A stretch of 64,000 nucleotides of DNA, taken from the NCBI GenBank assembly GCA_023101885.1, contig JALPQD010000005.1:5053819-5117818 (forward strand). The letters run 5' to 3'. Position 1 is the first letter of the stretch; every line of letters begins with the position of its first letter. Shown here piece by piece: positions 45,748 to 55,320 of the stretch. The notes under the pieces were generated by a model. The model was given only the letters and a program-made list of their open reading frames with translations. It was not told the origin of the DNA and did not search any database. The position numbers and the translations under genes are program-made. Origin of the DNA: Typhlomys cinereus. Taxonomy: Eukaryota > Chordata > Mammalia > Rodentia > Platacanthomyidae.

Positions 45748-46252
45748 GCAGTTTTCGAGCAGCTCTACTGGGACAGGAGCTATCCCCCACTGCTGGAGGA
45801 ATACCCCTGTGGATAGGGAGGAACTGACTCCAATCCTCCACACAGATAAGGTGGTCACCTTCCCCCAAGGTTTGGTTCATGAATAAGGAGGTGAGTTCTC
45901 CATAGCAGATAAGCTGAATCAATCAGAGGACGCAGCTGGACTGCGGGGTGGGCACAAGGTCATCTGGGCTGGGTCCTAATATGAACTAACCAATGAGGAA
46001 AAGCCATCCCCACCCCACCCTTGCCTAAGTAGATAAATAAACCAGACCCAGCAGCTCTCTTTGGCGCCTGCCCCTATGGCACTCCACGTCCGGAGTTCGT
46101 GAGTTCTTTTCTAGCTCCTTGCTCCTCATGGATTCCATGCCTTGAATCTGTGAGTTCTCCAGGGCACCCTTGGCTCTCATGGCATTCCACATCTAGAGTC
46201 TGTGAGTTCCGTACATACAGACCCCAGGAGAGAGTGACCCCACAACAGCAGT
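45748..46252 (+). mobile_element. LTR family C (ERV LTR, diverged)
   Basis: 'actcaggcagttttcgagcagc', 'gctatcccccactgctgg', CCAAT box in 'ctaaccaatgaggaaaagcc', TATA-like GATAAATAAACC (about 46031) and the 'ctcctcatggattccatgcc' repeat block. The 3' poly(A) part is shortened compared with the copy at 54.3 kb. Confidence 0.75.
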
Positions 46253-46487
46253 ACCATACATAACTGAACAATGACTTGTTATCACCAAGCCAACAGTAAT
46301 GCTGGCTTTGTGGGGACCCTGGACAGGAATTGCATATCTCTCTCTCTCTCCCTATCTCTTTCTCTCTCTGTTGCTGCTTTCAGCTTTTACTCTGAACTAC
46401 TGGGAATGTTGGGGATACATAGGTGAGAAAAGTATTGTGTAAAATTCAAGAGTTTTAGGGATTGGTCAACACTAGGTTCACATTTAA

Positions 46488-46514
46488 CTTTTTTTTAAAT
46501 TTTATTCATTCACT

Positions 46515-46549
<35 letters not shown>

Positions 46550-46797
46550 CACGCATGTGTGTAGCAGAGGGTACTGAATGTCCCTGTGTAGGCCAAAGTG
46601 TGATTTCGGAAATCATCCTGGGTTGCCTCTACTTCCTTCTTGCTTGCCGCTGGTCTTTCCAGGCTCCGCCCACCAGGGCAGGAAGTGCAGGTCTCTGCCA
46701 TTTCCACCTGGCATTTCTACATGGGACCTGGGATCTGAACTCAGGACCTTTTGTTTGCAAGGCAGAGTCTTAACCCCTGAGCCATCTCTCCAGTCCC
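46488..46797 (-). repeat. DIP-like SINE with (TG)n tail
   Basis: TTTAAATTTTATTCATTCA / TG tract (46512-46547), full body and head ending CTCCAGTCC. Imperfect flanks CATTTAACTT and CATTTAGCTT may be a decayed target-site duplication. Confidence 0.9.
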
Positions 46798-46937
46798 CCA
46801 TTTAGCTTCTGTGGCTTCTGCGACAGAACACCATAGTCTGAATTGGACCCATCTCTGGTGGTGGGAGAGCTTGGCACTGGCTGCTGGTGCAGCATCTTAA
46901 TGCGGAGCCATAACAGAGAACATCACATGGATGGGCG

Positions 46938-46972
<35 letters not shown>
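46938..46972. repeat. (AG)n microsatellite
   Basis: An AG tract with one interruption. Confidence 0.95.
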
Positions 46973-47159
46973 CAGATTAGCTTTTGTCATAATGTAATCT
47001 CAAAATAACAAACCCGCTCCTTTGATAGTCACCTTAATCTAACACAAGGATGGTGTTTCCATGGTCAGGAGCATGTGCAAGCATTAGAAAAAGAAGTGGA
47101 AAAAAAAAAGTGATCTGAGTTAGTGAAAGTCTGAGGGCCTCCTAATCCCTTAAACTCTT

Positions 47160-48193
47160 TTTTAAGCGCCGTATGTACTCCCTAATAGGTGGCTCCTAGT
47201 ACCAAACCCACCCAGCCCACCTAGAGACAGTAATTCCAAGGATTATGAACAGGAGGGATGGGGTAGGAGGGCCACACCAGAAACAAGGAGAGAAGGGACC
47301 ATGTTACAGCAGGGAAAACAGGCCTCCACCAAGGACCCAAATAAGTAATGAGACATCTGATTAAGTTCACAGACTTTTGTTCCTGATCATTTACTACTGA
47401 GGGGGAGTGATCTCACCAGAAGAGGAGGGCATATAGTCTGGCAGATAAAAAGTAACAATTTTGCAAATGGGTGATAGACCCCTCCCTCACTGTGGTTTCC
47501 CACTTTTATTACATCTACCTTTGAATGTGCTTTTATCACAAGACTCTAACAGCTTTTTGTCTCTGGCCAGGGGGTAACATACAATGCCCACCAGGATGGA
47601 GTGAAGGGCATTGCAGGAGCAGCAAAACTGCAAAAGAAAATCAACAAATCACAATCCAGAACTTCAGAGACTCTATATCAACCACCTAGAACTAGGCCAG
47701 CTTAGTCTCTCCCCATCTTGAAGCTCAGGGAAATTTGCGGAAGAGGGGGCGGTAAGAGTGTAAGAGCATAAGGATGGGAGGAGCAATGATATGTAAGATA
47801 CTCTATACTAGTTAGGGCTGAAGCAATCATAATTGGACTTTGCATGCCCTGCGCATTGTCCAACACACTGTTGACCTCACAAAGTCTAGCATCTGCTAAA
47901 GGCACCAAGATCCTTGGAGGCAAAGGATTGGCAGCCACAGCAGTGTTCCTATACCTAAGGGGAACACGGGAAAGGGTTCGGGAAAGGCCACTGGGTCCTT
48001 GTACGTCATCGGAGAGGAGGGCCCAGAGGAAAATCAGACATGCACAAGAAATGACTCTCTGGGAATTGGGGTGGGAGGCACTGGGGGATGGGGAGGGAGA
48101 GGAGTGGGGAGGGGGAGTAGGGGGTACGGGGGGAGGAGGAGGGAGGGAGGGAACTGGTGTACCTAATAAGTTTGTATGAGCTGAAATAAAAAA
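47160..48193 (+). mobile_element. L1 3' UTR / 3' end (5'-truncated)
   Basis: About 1 kb of L1-like 3' sequence sharing a block with the element at 33.2-33.9 kb ('agtctctccccatcttgaagctcagggaaa', quoted in part). A very G-rich polypurine stretch (48069-48156) and an AAATAAAAAAA tail close it. The 5' boundary follows CCCTTAAACTCTT (47147-47159), which recurs after the adjoining SINE. Confidence 0.75.
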
Positions 48194-48493
48194 ATTTTTT
48201 TTTATTATTTATTCAATTGTGCATTGTACGTGCACAATGTGTGTGTGTGTGTATGCGTGTGTGTGTGTGTGTGTAGAACTGCGGACGAATTCGGGAACCA
48301 CCATGGACCACCTCCACCTCCTCCTTGTTTACTCCGCCCCGGGATTCACAGGCTCCGCCCTACCAGGACCAGAAATGGAGGCCGCCCCTGCTTCCACCTG
48401 GCGTCTATACGTGGGATGTGGGATCTGGGATCCGAACTCAGGACCTTCCGCCTGCAAGGCAGAGGCTTAACCCTTGAGCCACCTCTCCAGCCC
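48194..48493 (-). repeat. young DIP-like SINE abutting an L1 tail
   Basis: The third copy of the GAATTCG subfamily. Its T-rich tail complement (TTTTTTTTTTATTATTTATT) directly joins the L1 A-tail, and its head ends CTCCAGCCCC just before CCCTTAAACTCTT (48494-48506). Confidence 0.92.
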
Positions 48494-48510
48494 CCCTTAA
48501 ACTCTTAATT

Positions 48511-48515
48511 ATCTG

Positions 48516-48569
<54 letters not shown>

Positions 48570-48582
48570 GATCATCTATCAA
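48511..48582. repeat. (TATC)n microsatellite
   Basis: About 17 TATC units with one CGATC interruption near the end. Confidence 0.95.
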
Positions 48583-48713
48583 TCTCCAGGAAGACCAAAG
48601 TTTAATCAGGAAGTTCCTTCAAAACTCCAGCAGGAAGCAGCAATTTAATTTCCCCTTGAGATGGAAATTACTACTGATTTGGAGTCAGGGGTGCAAGCTT
48701 TTAACAGCTGGAG

Positions 48714-49025
48714 TCAGGGGGAAGGAATTTCCGTGTGAACAGTTGGTTGCTGTCCTAGAATAACCGGGAATCTGTCCAGGTCTCTGTTTTCCTTATCAGA
48801 TTCCATCAACGTGCTTGGTGGGGTCTCAGGTGGAGATCTGCTTCCAATCTCAGATCTATTAGGTGTGTGGGGGTCGCTGGCTTTGAGGTCTGGTTCTAAA
48901 TCTCCCAAATTTCCAATTTGTCCGTATAACTTGGCTAGGGACAGCAGAAGCTGGTGGGTGTTGGCTGGCGGGGGTGCGCCCCTCAGAGGCCTGCTGAGTT
49001 TACCTTCTGAGAGTCATCGGGAGAG
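48714..49025 (-). pseudogene. possible retroviral gag-like remnant
   Basis: The minus strand holds an open frame of about 100 codons from just after a TGA near 49022 to TGA at about 48714. The product is proline- and acid-rich with a segment LAKLYGQIGNLGDLEPDL and a PPETPPSTL stretch, a composition reminiscent of linker regions in retroviral Gag. No matrix, capsid or zinc-knuckle motif is visible and no intact virus gene is present. The assignment is a guess from composition; a chance frame cannot be excluded. Confidence 0.25.
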
Positions 49026-49299
49026 AGGGAGGGTCCCTTCCATAGCTTTGTGCAAAAACTCAATGTCAGGCAGTAATGGAGAGAGAGCCAAGAAGCCCCT
49101 ATGGCCTGGTAGTCTCCAGGGATCCTCTCTGGATCTATGGTTATTATTTAAAATTTTTGGGTGTTTTATACAGCATTAGAGTGAATTTATGAAATTTTCA
49201 TACCTTAATCCCCAATCCCATCCCTCCTTCCTCTTCTCATTACAACCCTTCTCCCCTGCCAGTCTCTCTCCTATTTTTCTGTCTTTTTGCATGAGCGGC

Positions 49300-49777
49300 T
49301 GTCATATTAGGCACAGGTATCAACTTGACATTGAGGGTTTGAGCTCTGTAACACAGTACCCTCTGCTACACACGCACATGTGCACACACACACACACATA
49401 ATGAATGAGAATTTGTAGAGAATTAATAGTTGAGTAAGCCCCGAGCAAAACTGCAGGAGATTGTCTAGCTGATAAGGAAGGTCCAGCCTATGGTGGGTGG
49501 GATTAGGCCCTGGAATAAATCACGGAGAGCTGGTTGAGAGAGTCGGCATCCTTCTGTTCACTTGGTCAGACATGCTGGTCTGGCAAGTAAGGATCGTCCA
49601 TCTCTCAGCCGTTATGTCGAGACAGTGTGGCTAGTTTCCTCGGCCCTGGTGTTGGTGCATGCTCTCCCGTCAAACTGGACATTGTGTAACTGGACTATCA
49701 GTAAGAAATTAAACTCCCTGTTCCCTTTAGGCCTTGTGATGGTCATTTATCAGCAACCATGCAGGCGAACTGCAACA
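49300..49777 (+). mobile_element. LTR family B (solo LTR) carrying a SINE-tail insertion
   Basis: Starts TGTCATATT and ends TGCAACA; flanking 5-mers GCGGC and GTGGC differ at one base. The poly(A) region is altered (GAAATTAAACTCC). A ~61-bp insertion at 49349-49409 lengthens it compared with other copies. Confidence 0.8.
49349..49409 (+). repeat. 5'-truncated DIP-like SINE tail inside an LTR
   Basis: 'cacagtaccctctgctacacacgcacatg' (quoted in part), a CA tract and TAATGAATGA correspond to the last ~60 bases of the DIP-like SINE. Other family B copies lack this segment. Confidence 0.75.
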
Positions 49778-50689
49778 GTGGCCCGCTGAATTTCATCCGG
49801 GTTGCCTTGGACGGCAGCATGTATCCTGCACTTCATGGAGCCTGAGTCATGCGGGTACACCACTGAGGAAGACATCTTCTCTTCCCTTCAGGATTAGCCC
49901 TCATCAGCCCCTCAGGGAGTTGCGGGGCGTCTTGAGTTCTCTGTCCTTGCATAGTAAAATGTTGATAGGCCAAATCTCATGCAGGTGTGATGGAAATACA
50001 TGCTGCAGTGAATTCGTGGATGTGGCAGCCTGTCATGTCCAAGAGGTAATCTGGCTATGCTCCTGCCCTTGAGGCTCTTACAATCTTCCAGCTCCTTCTA
50101 TAATGTTCCCCGCACCTTGGGATGAGTGAGTGACTTAAATGTCCTGCTTAAGGCCTCGACTGCTGTGGTTTTTGTTACAGTTCACAAGCCCCTATCAAGT
50201 CACTTAGCTATTTTAACAATGATTAACAGTAACCAGTAGCACAACAAAATGTGACCTTCCTTTCAGGTGGGGATATGTCATAATTCTAGCCTGGATCCCA
50301 TACTGTGGATTAGTGTTGTACATAAACACTGTGTTGATTTTCCTACTAAATGACGTCCAGATGCCAAAAGTTCATGCTGGACATGAGTTGTAATAATCAC
50401 TGGAAATCAATCCTTTTATCTACAGCGCAGTCCAGTGGCAACTGTGAACAGCCAGTACTCAGATGTGAAAAGCTGCTGAAAAGCTGTCCCGTGTCCCTGT
50501 TCTCTGCAGAGGACCTGCTGGGCTGTGGAATGGAACAGCCTGAGCAGAAATCTAAGGCTTGGGTATCAATCTGCTTGTTTGACTTTGGCCTGTGTTTATA
50601 GAGAGAGAAGGAAATTGGGTAAGAATTGGAATGTAGGTAAGAAATGTAAAACCCTGGCCTATTTACTAAGAAGCACAAACAGTGCAACA
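49778..50689. other. intergenic stretch, possibly old LINE/ERV sequence
   Basis: Part of it (about 49800-50165) has the feel of an old retroelement ('gctcttacaatcttccagctccttc', 'atgttccccgcaccttggg'), but I cannot assign it. The remainder shows nothing recognisable. Confidence 0.3.
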
Positions 50690-50842
50690 AAGCATTCATT
50701 GATTGTGTGTGTGTGTGTGGAAGAGAGGTCAGAGGAAACTTCTAGAAGTTGGTTGTTGTCTCTTACGTAGATCTTGGGAATGGGATGCGTTGAACTCGGG
50801 GACAAGCACTTTTATACGGAGCCATCTTGCTGGCCCCCATCA
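50690..50842 (-). repeat. B3-like SINE (short)
   Basis: GTGTGTGTGTGTGGAAGAGAGGTCAGAGG tail, then 'tgggatgcgttgaactcgggg' and 'gagccatcttgctggcccc' head. Confidence 0.65.
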
Positions 50843-50942
50843 TTCTTTGAGAAAGTTTCTGACTGAACTTGGAGCTTACAAATTAGGCCAGACTAACTGG
50901 CCAGTGAGTCCAAGAGATCCCCCTATTTTTACGGGATGGGAC

Positions 50943-51645
50943 TGTTGCAGGGAAAACAGTCTCAACCTTCCCAATGTCGTAGAGTTTTTGTGTTCCGGAG
51001 TCGAAGATTGAAACCAGGACACGTGTAGAGATTAAGGTAGAGTTTATTAGAAAAGAGAAAGGTTGGATCTCACAGACTCCAGACATGGAGGGCCATGAGG
51101 AGCTAGGGCGCTTCCATGAAAAGCAGAATAAAACAGAGCTCATGGCACTAGAGTGCCATGAGGGGCTAGGGAGCCCATGAGAACACACAGTGCCTAGGCA
51201 TGGAATTCATGAGGAGCAAGGAACAAGAAACAGACTCATGGCCCTGGAGTGCCATGAGGGGCTCGATTGCCTCCGAGAGAAGTAGGCAGCTGGAAACGGA
51301 GTCATGGCACTAAAGGGCCATGAGGGGCTAGATCGCCAAAGATGGTTGCCAGAGCTAGGTATATTGGTATACACCTAGACAAGCCCAGGGAAACTGGCTT
51401 TTTCCCATTGGTTAATTCCCATCGGGGCCCAACCCAGTTGCTCTTGGGCCCATGTGGGCTAGAGATCAAGTTGTTTGATAGGGAGAGCTCATCTCCATAA
51501 TCCCTTCACGGGGAAGTTGGCCATCTTATCTGTGGGAGGATTGGAGTCAGTTCCTCAGCAGGAGTGTTCCCTCAGGGTGATTCCAGCAGTGGGGGGATGG
51601 CTTTCAGGAATTCCAAAAACCTTGAGAGACCCATCCCAGCATCCG
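50943..51645 (-). mobile_element. LTR family C (ERV LTR), near full length
   Basis: In minus sense: U3 start at about 51645, 'ccactgctggaatcaccctg', CCAAT in 'ttaaccaatgggaaaaagcc', a TATA region altered to GTATACCAATATACC, then several degenerate repeats of a CCCCTCATGGCACTC block, AATAAACTCTACC, and an end at TGCAACA (50943). The repeat block is present about four times, more than in the copy at 54.3 kb. No gag-pol-env sequence adjoins it, so it is a solo LTR. Confidence 0.85.
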
Positions 51646-51659
51646 AGTGCCTGAGTGGC

Positions 51660-51957
51660 AGGTGCAAAAATGGCTGCCGGAGTGTGGACTATTCATACAC
51701 CCAGGCAAGCCAGGGAGAGCAGGCCTTTCCTCCTCGATTAGCTCATTTTGGGACCCAATGCACTTGATCTTGTGCCCACCTCAAGGTGGGGCCTATCTGA
51801 AAGCAGAGCTAATCTCCATTTCCTTTCATAAGCAAAGCCTTGGAGGGGGGTTGGCTATCTTATCTCTGCAGCAGGTGTTCCTTCAGGGTAATTCCAGCAG
51901 TGGGGGATGACCTTCCAAGACCTCCAGAGACCATTCCAGTATGGCTGCTCTAATCCT
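51660..51957 (-). mobile_element. LTR family C U3 fragment
   Basis: In minus sense it starts near 51957 ('ttagagcagccatactgg'), runs through 'ccactgctggaattaccctg' and 'aaaggcctgctctccctggc' to a TATA-like GTATGAATAG, and stops just before the LTR at 51645. It is a more diverged copy in the same orientation. Confidence 0.75.
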
Positions 51958-52124
51958 GCCTTACTGTCTCTGCCTTCCCTGCCCAGGGACAACTGGAGTG
52001 TGACACCATGCCTGTACCTGGCTGCTGGACCCCAGCCCTCGTGGTTGTGAAGCATGTGTTTGGCCAACCGAGCACCTCCCGGCCCCTAGCCAGCGTTTTA
52101 CTCCTAGAAAAGTTTCAAAAATGA

Positions 52125-52258
52125 GGGCAGGGAGGAGAGGAGAGAGAGATGTGGGAGGTAAAAGAAGGGAGAGAGAGAGAGAGAAAGAGAGAGAGAAGGA
52201 GAAAGAGGTTGAGAAAGAAATCGAGAGAGAAAGCAAGAGAGAAAGAAGAGAGAGATTG
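52125..52258. repeat. AG-rich simple repeat
   Basis: Degenerate (AG)n/(GAAA)n purine tract of about 130 bases; a (T)n run follows at 52300-52319. Confidence 0.95.
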
Positions 52259-52399
52259 TGTTACTAGGTGGTAAGAATACCACAAGGAGATTTTATTTTC
52301 CTTTTTTTTTTTTTTTTTTGACTTCCCATTAAAAACAGAAGCAAAGTAAAAGGCAGAAAACAGCGAAGAACTACAGAAACGCTCCTACAAAGGAGCTGT

Positions 52400-52800
52400 T
52401 TTTCTGATCCAGATTGTGTTGAGAGGCTAAGGAAATACTGCTTCTTTGTTCCGAGGCTGGGAAATGCGCCATGGCGAGATTCCTGAGGGTCAGGCTGGGA
52501 AGCGCCTCCCATGGTTTCAGGAGGCTGAGCAGGAATGTGCTATCGTTCAAGGTCTGTTTCTCATGCTGCACTGCAACTTGCAAGAAGTCTGATAAACTTT
52601 CACTTCCTAGGGACCCGAGGCAGCAGCTGTCACACAGTCAGCTGTTTGAGTGGCAGCAGTGCAGTTATTTATGTCATGACCTGTGCCTTGGTTTTTCCAA
52701 GGCTGCCCTGCGCTTAGCATTGAACCTCAAGGCCGCAGGAATTGATTTCCTCAAAGCGCTGGCGATGTCTGCTGAGGCTGCCTGACTTACAGATGTTCTT
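52400..52800. other. candidate conserved element (no repeat signature)
   Basis: Unique-looking sequence in a repeat-dense field, with two CAGCTG E-boxes (in GGCAGCAGCTGTCACACAG and CAGTCAGCTGTTTG, about 52621-52650) and a nearby TTATTTATGTCATGACC motif. A 104-codon frame is open on the + strand (52471-52785, beginning MARFLRVRLGSASHG) but matches no family I know. The conservation is a suspicion from texture only. Confidence 0.3.
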
Positions 52801-52854
52801 CTTAATCTGCCTGTCCTTATGTGGTAGAAAAGTCAAGAAGTTCCCCCAAGCTCT

Positions 52855-52985
52855 CTTGTAGGGACGTGAATTCTATCAAAGGGCTCCGCCCCATGTCCTT
52901 GTCACCTCCCAAAGGCTCCACCCACTCATGCCATCACATTGGGGTTTTTGAACTTGGAGGGGGCACAGACATCCAGAGCCAATCA
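52855..52985 (+). mobile_element. MaLR-type LTR 3' end
   Basis: 'tatcaaagggctccgcccc', 'cacctcccaaaggctccaccc', 'gccatcacattggggttttt' and 'ggcacagacatccagagcc' match the 3' end of mammalian MaLR LTRs (MLT/MST/THE group). It is an old fragment. Confidence 0.65.
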
Positions 52986-53378
52986 TGGGTCAACCACAAG
53001 ATATAAGAAAACCAAGTGACTTGAGAGAGTGGGGAATGCTCTGAGAAAAAAAAAAAAAAAAAAAACAGAGCAGTAAGACACAGACCCAGAGGGAGGTAGG
53101 AACAAGAGAAGGGCAAAGACTGGTTCCTACAGAATTGTGTGGCAGCTTAATCTCCTGACCAACACTTAGCCTGATACCGCAGGACAGCCAATTGTCCCGG
53201 ATGGCATCTCTCCATAATAGAGGAATAAGAATTGGAACACTGTTTCTGCCACAATGTTTAGCTGAGCATGTGGATTCCCTGATTAAACATCACATTGTTC
53301 AGATGTCCTTCCAACAGCAGCATTTGTGCACTGAACCCACCCCATGGGCAGACTTGGTGATTGGAACTTTTTTTTAAC

Positions 53379-53450
<72 letters not shown>

Positions 53451-53510
53451 ATCTATCTTATCTATCTTATCTATCTTATCTATCTGTCTATCTGTCTATC
53501 TGTCTATCTA
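53379..53510. repeat. (TATC)n microsatellite with TTATC and TGTC variants
   Basis: More than 25 units; perfect TATC at the 5' side, then TATCT-TATC and TCTG-TC variants before the tail of the next SINE. Confidence 0.95.
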
Positions 53511-54168
53511 GTGTGTGTGTATGTGTGTGTGTGTCAGAGGCACTGTGTGTCCCTGTGGATGACCAAGGGTGACTTTGGTTATCATTCTGGATTGCTTCTA
53601 CCTCCTTCTTGCTTTGCTTTGTGTCATAGTTAGGCATAGTTGTCAACTTGACAGTTGAGGGTTTGAGCTCTGAGCACATTTTTGGAGAATTAGTGGTTGG
53701 GTTAAGCCGGAGTAAACCTGCAGGAGATTGTCTAGCTGATAGGGACGGTCCAGCCTATGGTGGATATGATTAGGCCCTGGAATAAAAGAGTCCTTGTGTA
53801 CACTTGGCCAGACATGCTGGTCTGGCAAGTAAGGATCGTCTTCTCTCAGCCATTACGTAGAGATGGTGTGGCCAGTTCCCTCGGCCTGGTGTTGGTGTGA
53901 GCTCTCCCATCAAGCTGGACTGAGAACTGTGACGGGACTACCATTAGAAAGTAAACTCCTTGTTCCCTTAAGCTGTTCGAGGGCCATTTATCAGCAACTA
54001 CGCAGGCAGACTACAACACTTTGGGATTTCCCAGGCTTCGCCCACCAGGGCTGGAAGTGCAGGCTGTCGCTATTTCTGGCTGGCATTTTTATATGGGACC
54101 TGGGATCCAAACTAAGGACCTTCTGCTTGCGAGACAGAGTCCTAACCCTTAAGCCATCTCTCCAGCCT
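53511..54168 (-). repeat. DIP-like SINE split by an LTR
   Basis: The tail half lies at 53511-53621 and the head half at 54019-54168. Between them is a family B LTR flanked by CTTTG on both sides. Without the LTR and one CTTTG the SINE body is continuous. Confidence 0.92.
53622..54018 (+). mobile_element. LTR family B solo LTR with 5-bp target-site duplication
   Basis: 397 bp from TGTCATAG to TACAACA, flanked by CTTTG (53617-53621 and 54019-54023). A 5-bp duplication is what ERVL/MaLR-type integrases make; ERV1 usually gives 4 and ERVK 6. This is the best-defined family B copy and fixes its ends. Confidence 0.92.
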
Positions 54169-54324
54169 TGGTTGGAACTCCTTAAGCTGCCCTAGCTGAG
54201 GACTGGGAGTCAAGCAGGGGGCACGAAGGGAGAGTGTGGCTCTAGATTCTGACACCCCCAGACTCGAATCTGGAAGACAAAGCCACGTGTCTGTTGTTAA
54301 AGCCAAGGAAGGTTTAGGGTCTAT

Positions 54325-54982
54325 GCTTTTCCTGAGGCAGGATAGAGCAGCCATGCTGGGATGGGTCTCTCAAGGTCTTTGGAATTCCTGAAAGCCATCC
54401 CCCACTGCTGGAATCACCCTGAGGGAACAGTCCTGCTGAGGAACTGACTCCAAATCTCCCACAGATAAGATGGCCAACTTCCCCATGAAGCAATTATGGA
54501 GAAGAGCTCTCCATATCAAACAACTAAATCTCTAGCCCACATGGGCCCAAGAGCAACTGGGTTGGGCCCCAATGGGAATTAACCAATGGGAAAAAGCCAG
54601 TTTCCCTGGGCTTGTCTAGGTGTATAAATATACCTAGCCCTGGCAACCATCTTTGGCCTCATGGCCTCATGGTCTCATGGCCTACTTCTCTTGGAGGCTC
54701 CCTAGCCCCTCATGGGACTCCAGGGCCACGAGTCTGTTTCTTGTGCCTTGCTCCTCATGAATTCCATGCCTAGGCACTGTGAGTTCTCATGGGCACCCTA
54801 GCCCCTCGTGGCACTCCATGTCTGGAGTCCGTGAGTTCCAACCTCTCTCTTCTCTAATAAACTCTACCTTAATCCTCTACACGTGTTCTGGTTTCAATCT
54901 TTGACTCCGGAACACAAGAACCCTATGACATTGGGACGGTTGAGACTGACATTGGGACAGTCGAGACCGTTTCCCTGCAACT
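54325..54982 (+). mobile_element. LTR family C (ERV LTR), near full length
   Basis: U3 from 'gagcagccatgctgggatgg', CCAAT in 'ttaaccaatgggaaaaagcc' (about 54580), TATA box GTATAAATATACC (about 54622), the CCCCTCATGGCACTC-type repeat block, AATAAACTCTACC (about 54857) and a U5 ending near 'ttccctgcaac'. A short GACATTGGGACRGT duplication lies at 54926-54965. It is a close relative of the minus copy at 50943-51645. No internal viral genes adjoin it. Confidence 0.85.
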
Positions 54983-55094
54983 CTCCCATCTGAGTTAGTC
55001 CCAAGCCACACATCTGGTCACCATTTCATTTGGGAACTGGTTGATGGCTAGTCGCTGCACGGTCACCTAGTATCACTTCTTGAGGAACCTCGGG

Positions 55095-55320
55095 TATCTT
55101 TATGGGAGATTATAGTGATTTAGTTTATTGAGGTGGGAAGACCAGCTCACTGCTGGTGGCGCCATTTTCTGAATGAGGTCTTGGTCTGAATTAAAAAGGA
55201 GAAAGCGAGCAAAATGCTAGTGTGTGTTTATCTGTTGCTCTGTGATTCTCGACTGTGGACGCCGGGCGACCAGCAGCTGCATGAAACTCTTGAATTAGAA
55301 GCTAGAATAAGCCTTCTGCC
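55095..55320 (+). mobile_element. LTR family A fragment, sense orientation (diverged)
   Basis: 'tttattgaggtgggaagacc', 'ggcgccattttctgaatgagg', 'tgaattaaaaaggagaaagcgagc' and 'gactgtggacgc' match the 3' half of a rodent MaLR-like LTR. The alignment to minus-oriented family A copies is indirect. Confidence 0.4.

Noticed and set aside
53361..53633. Ile-Tyr-Leu-Ser repeat protein
   Set aside because: Translation of the (TATC)n microsatellite.
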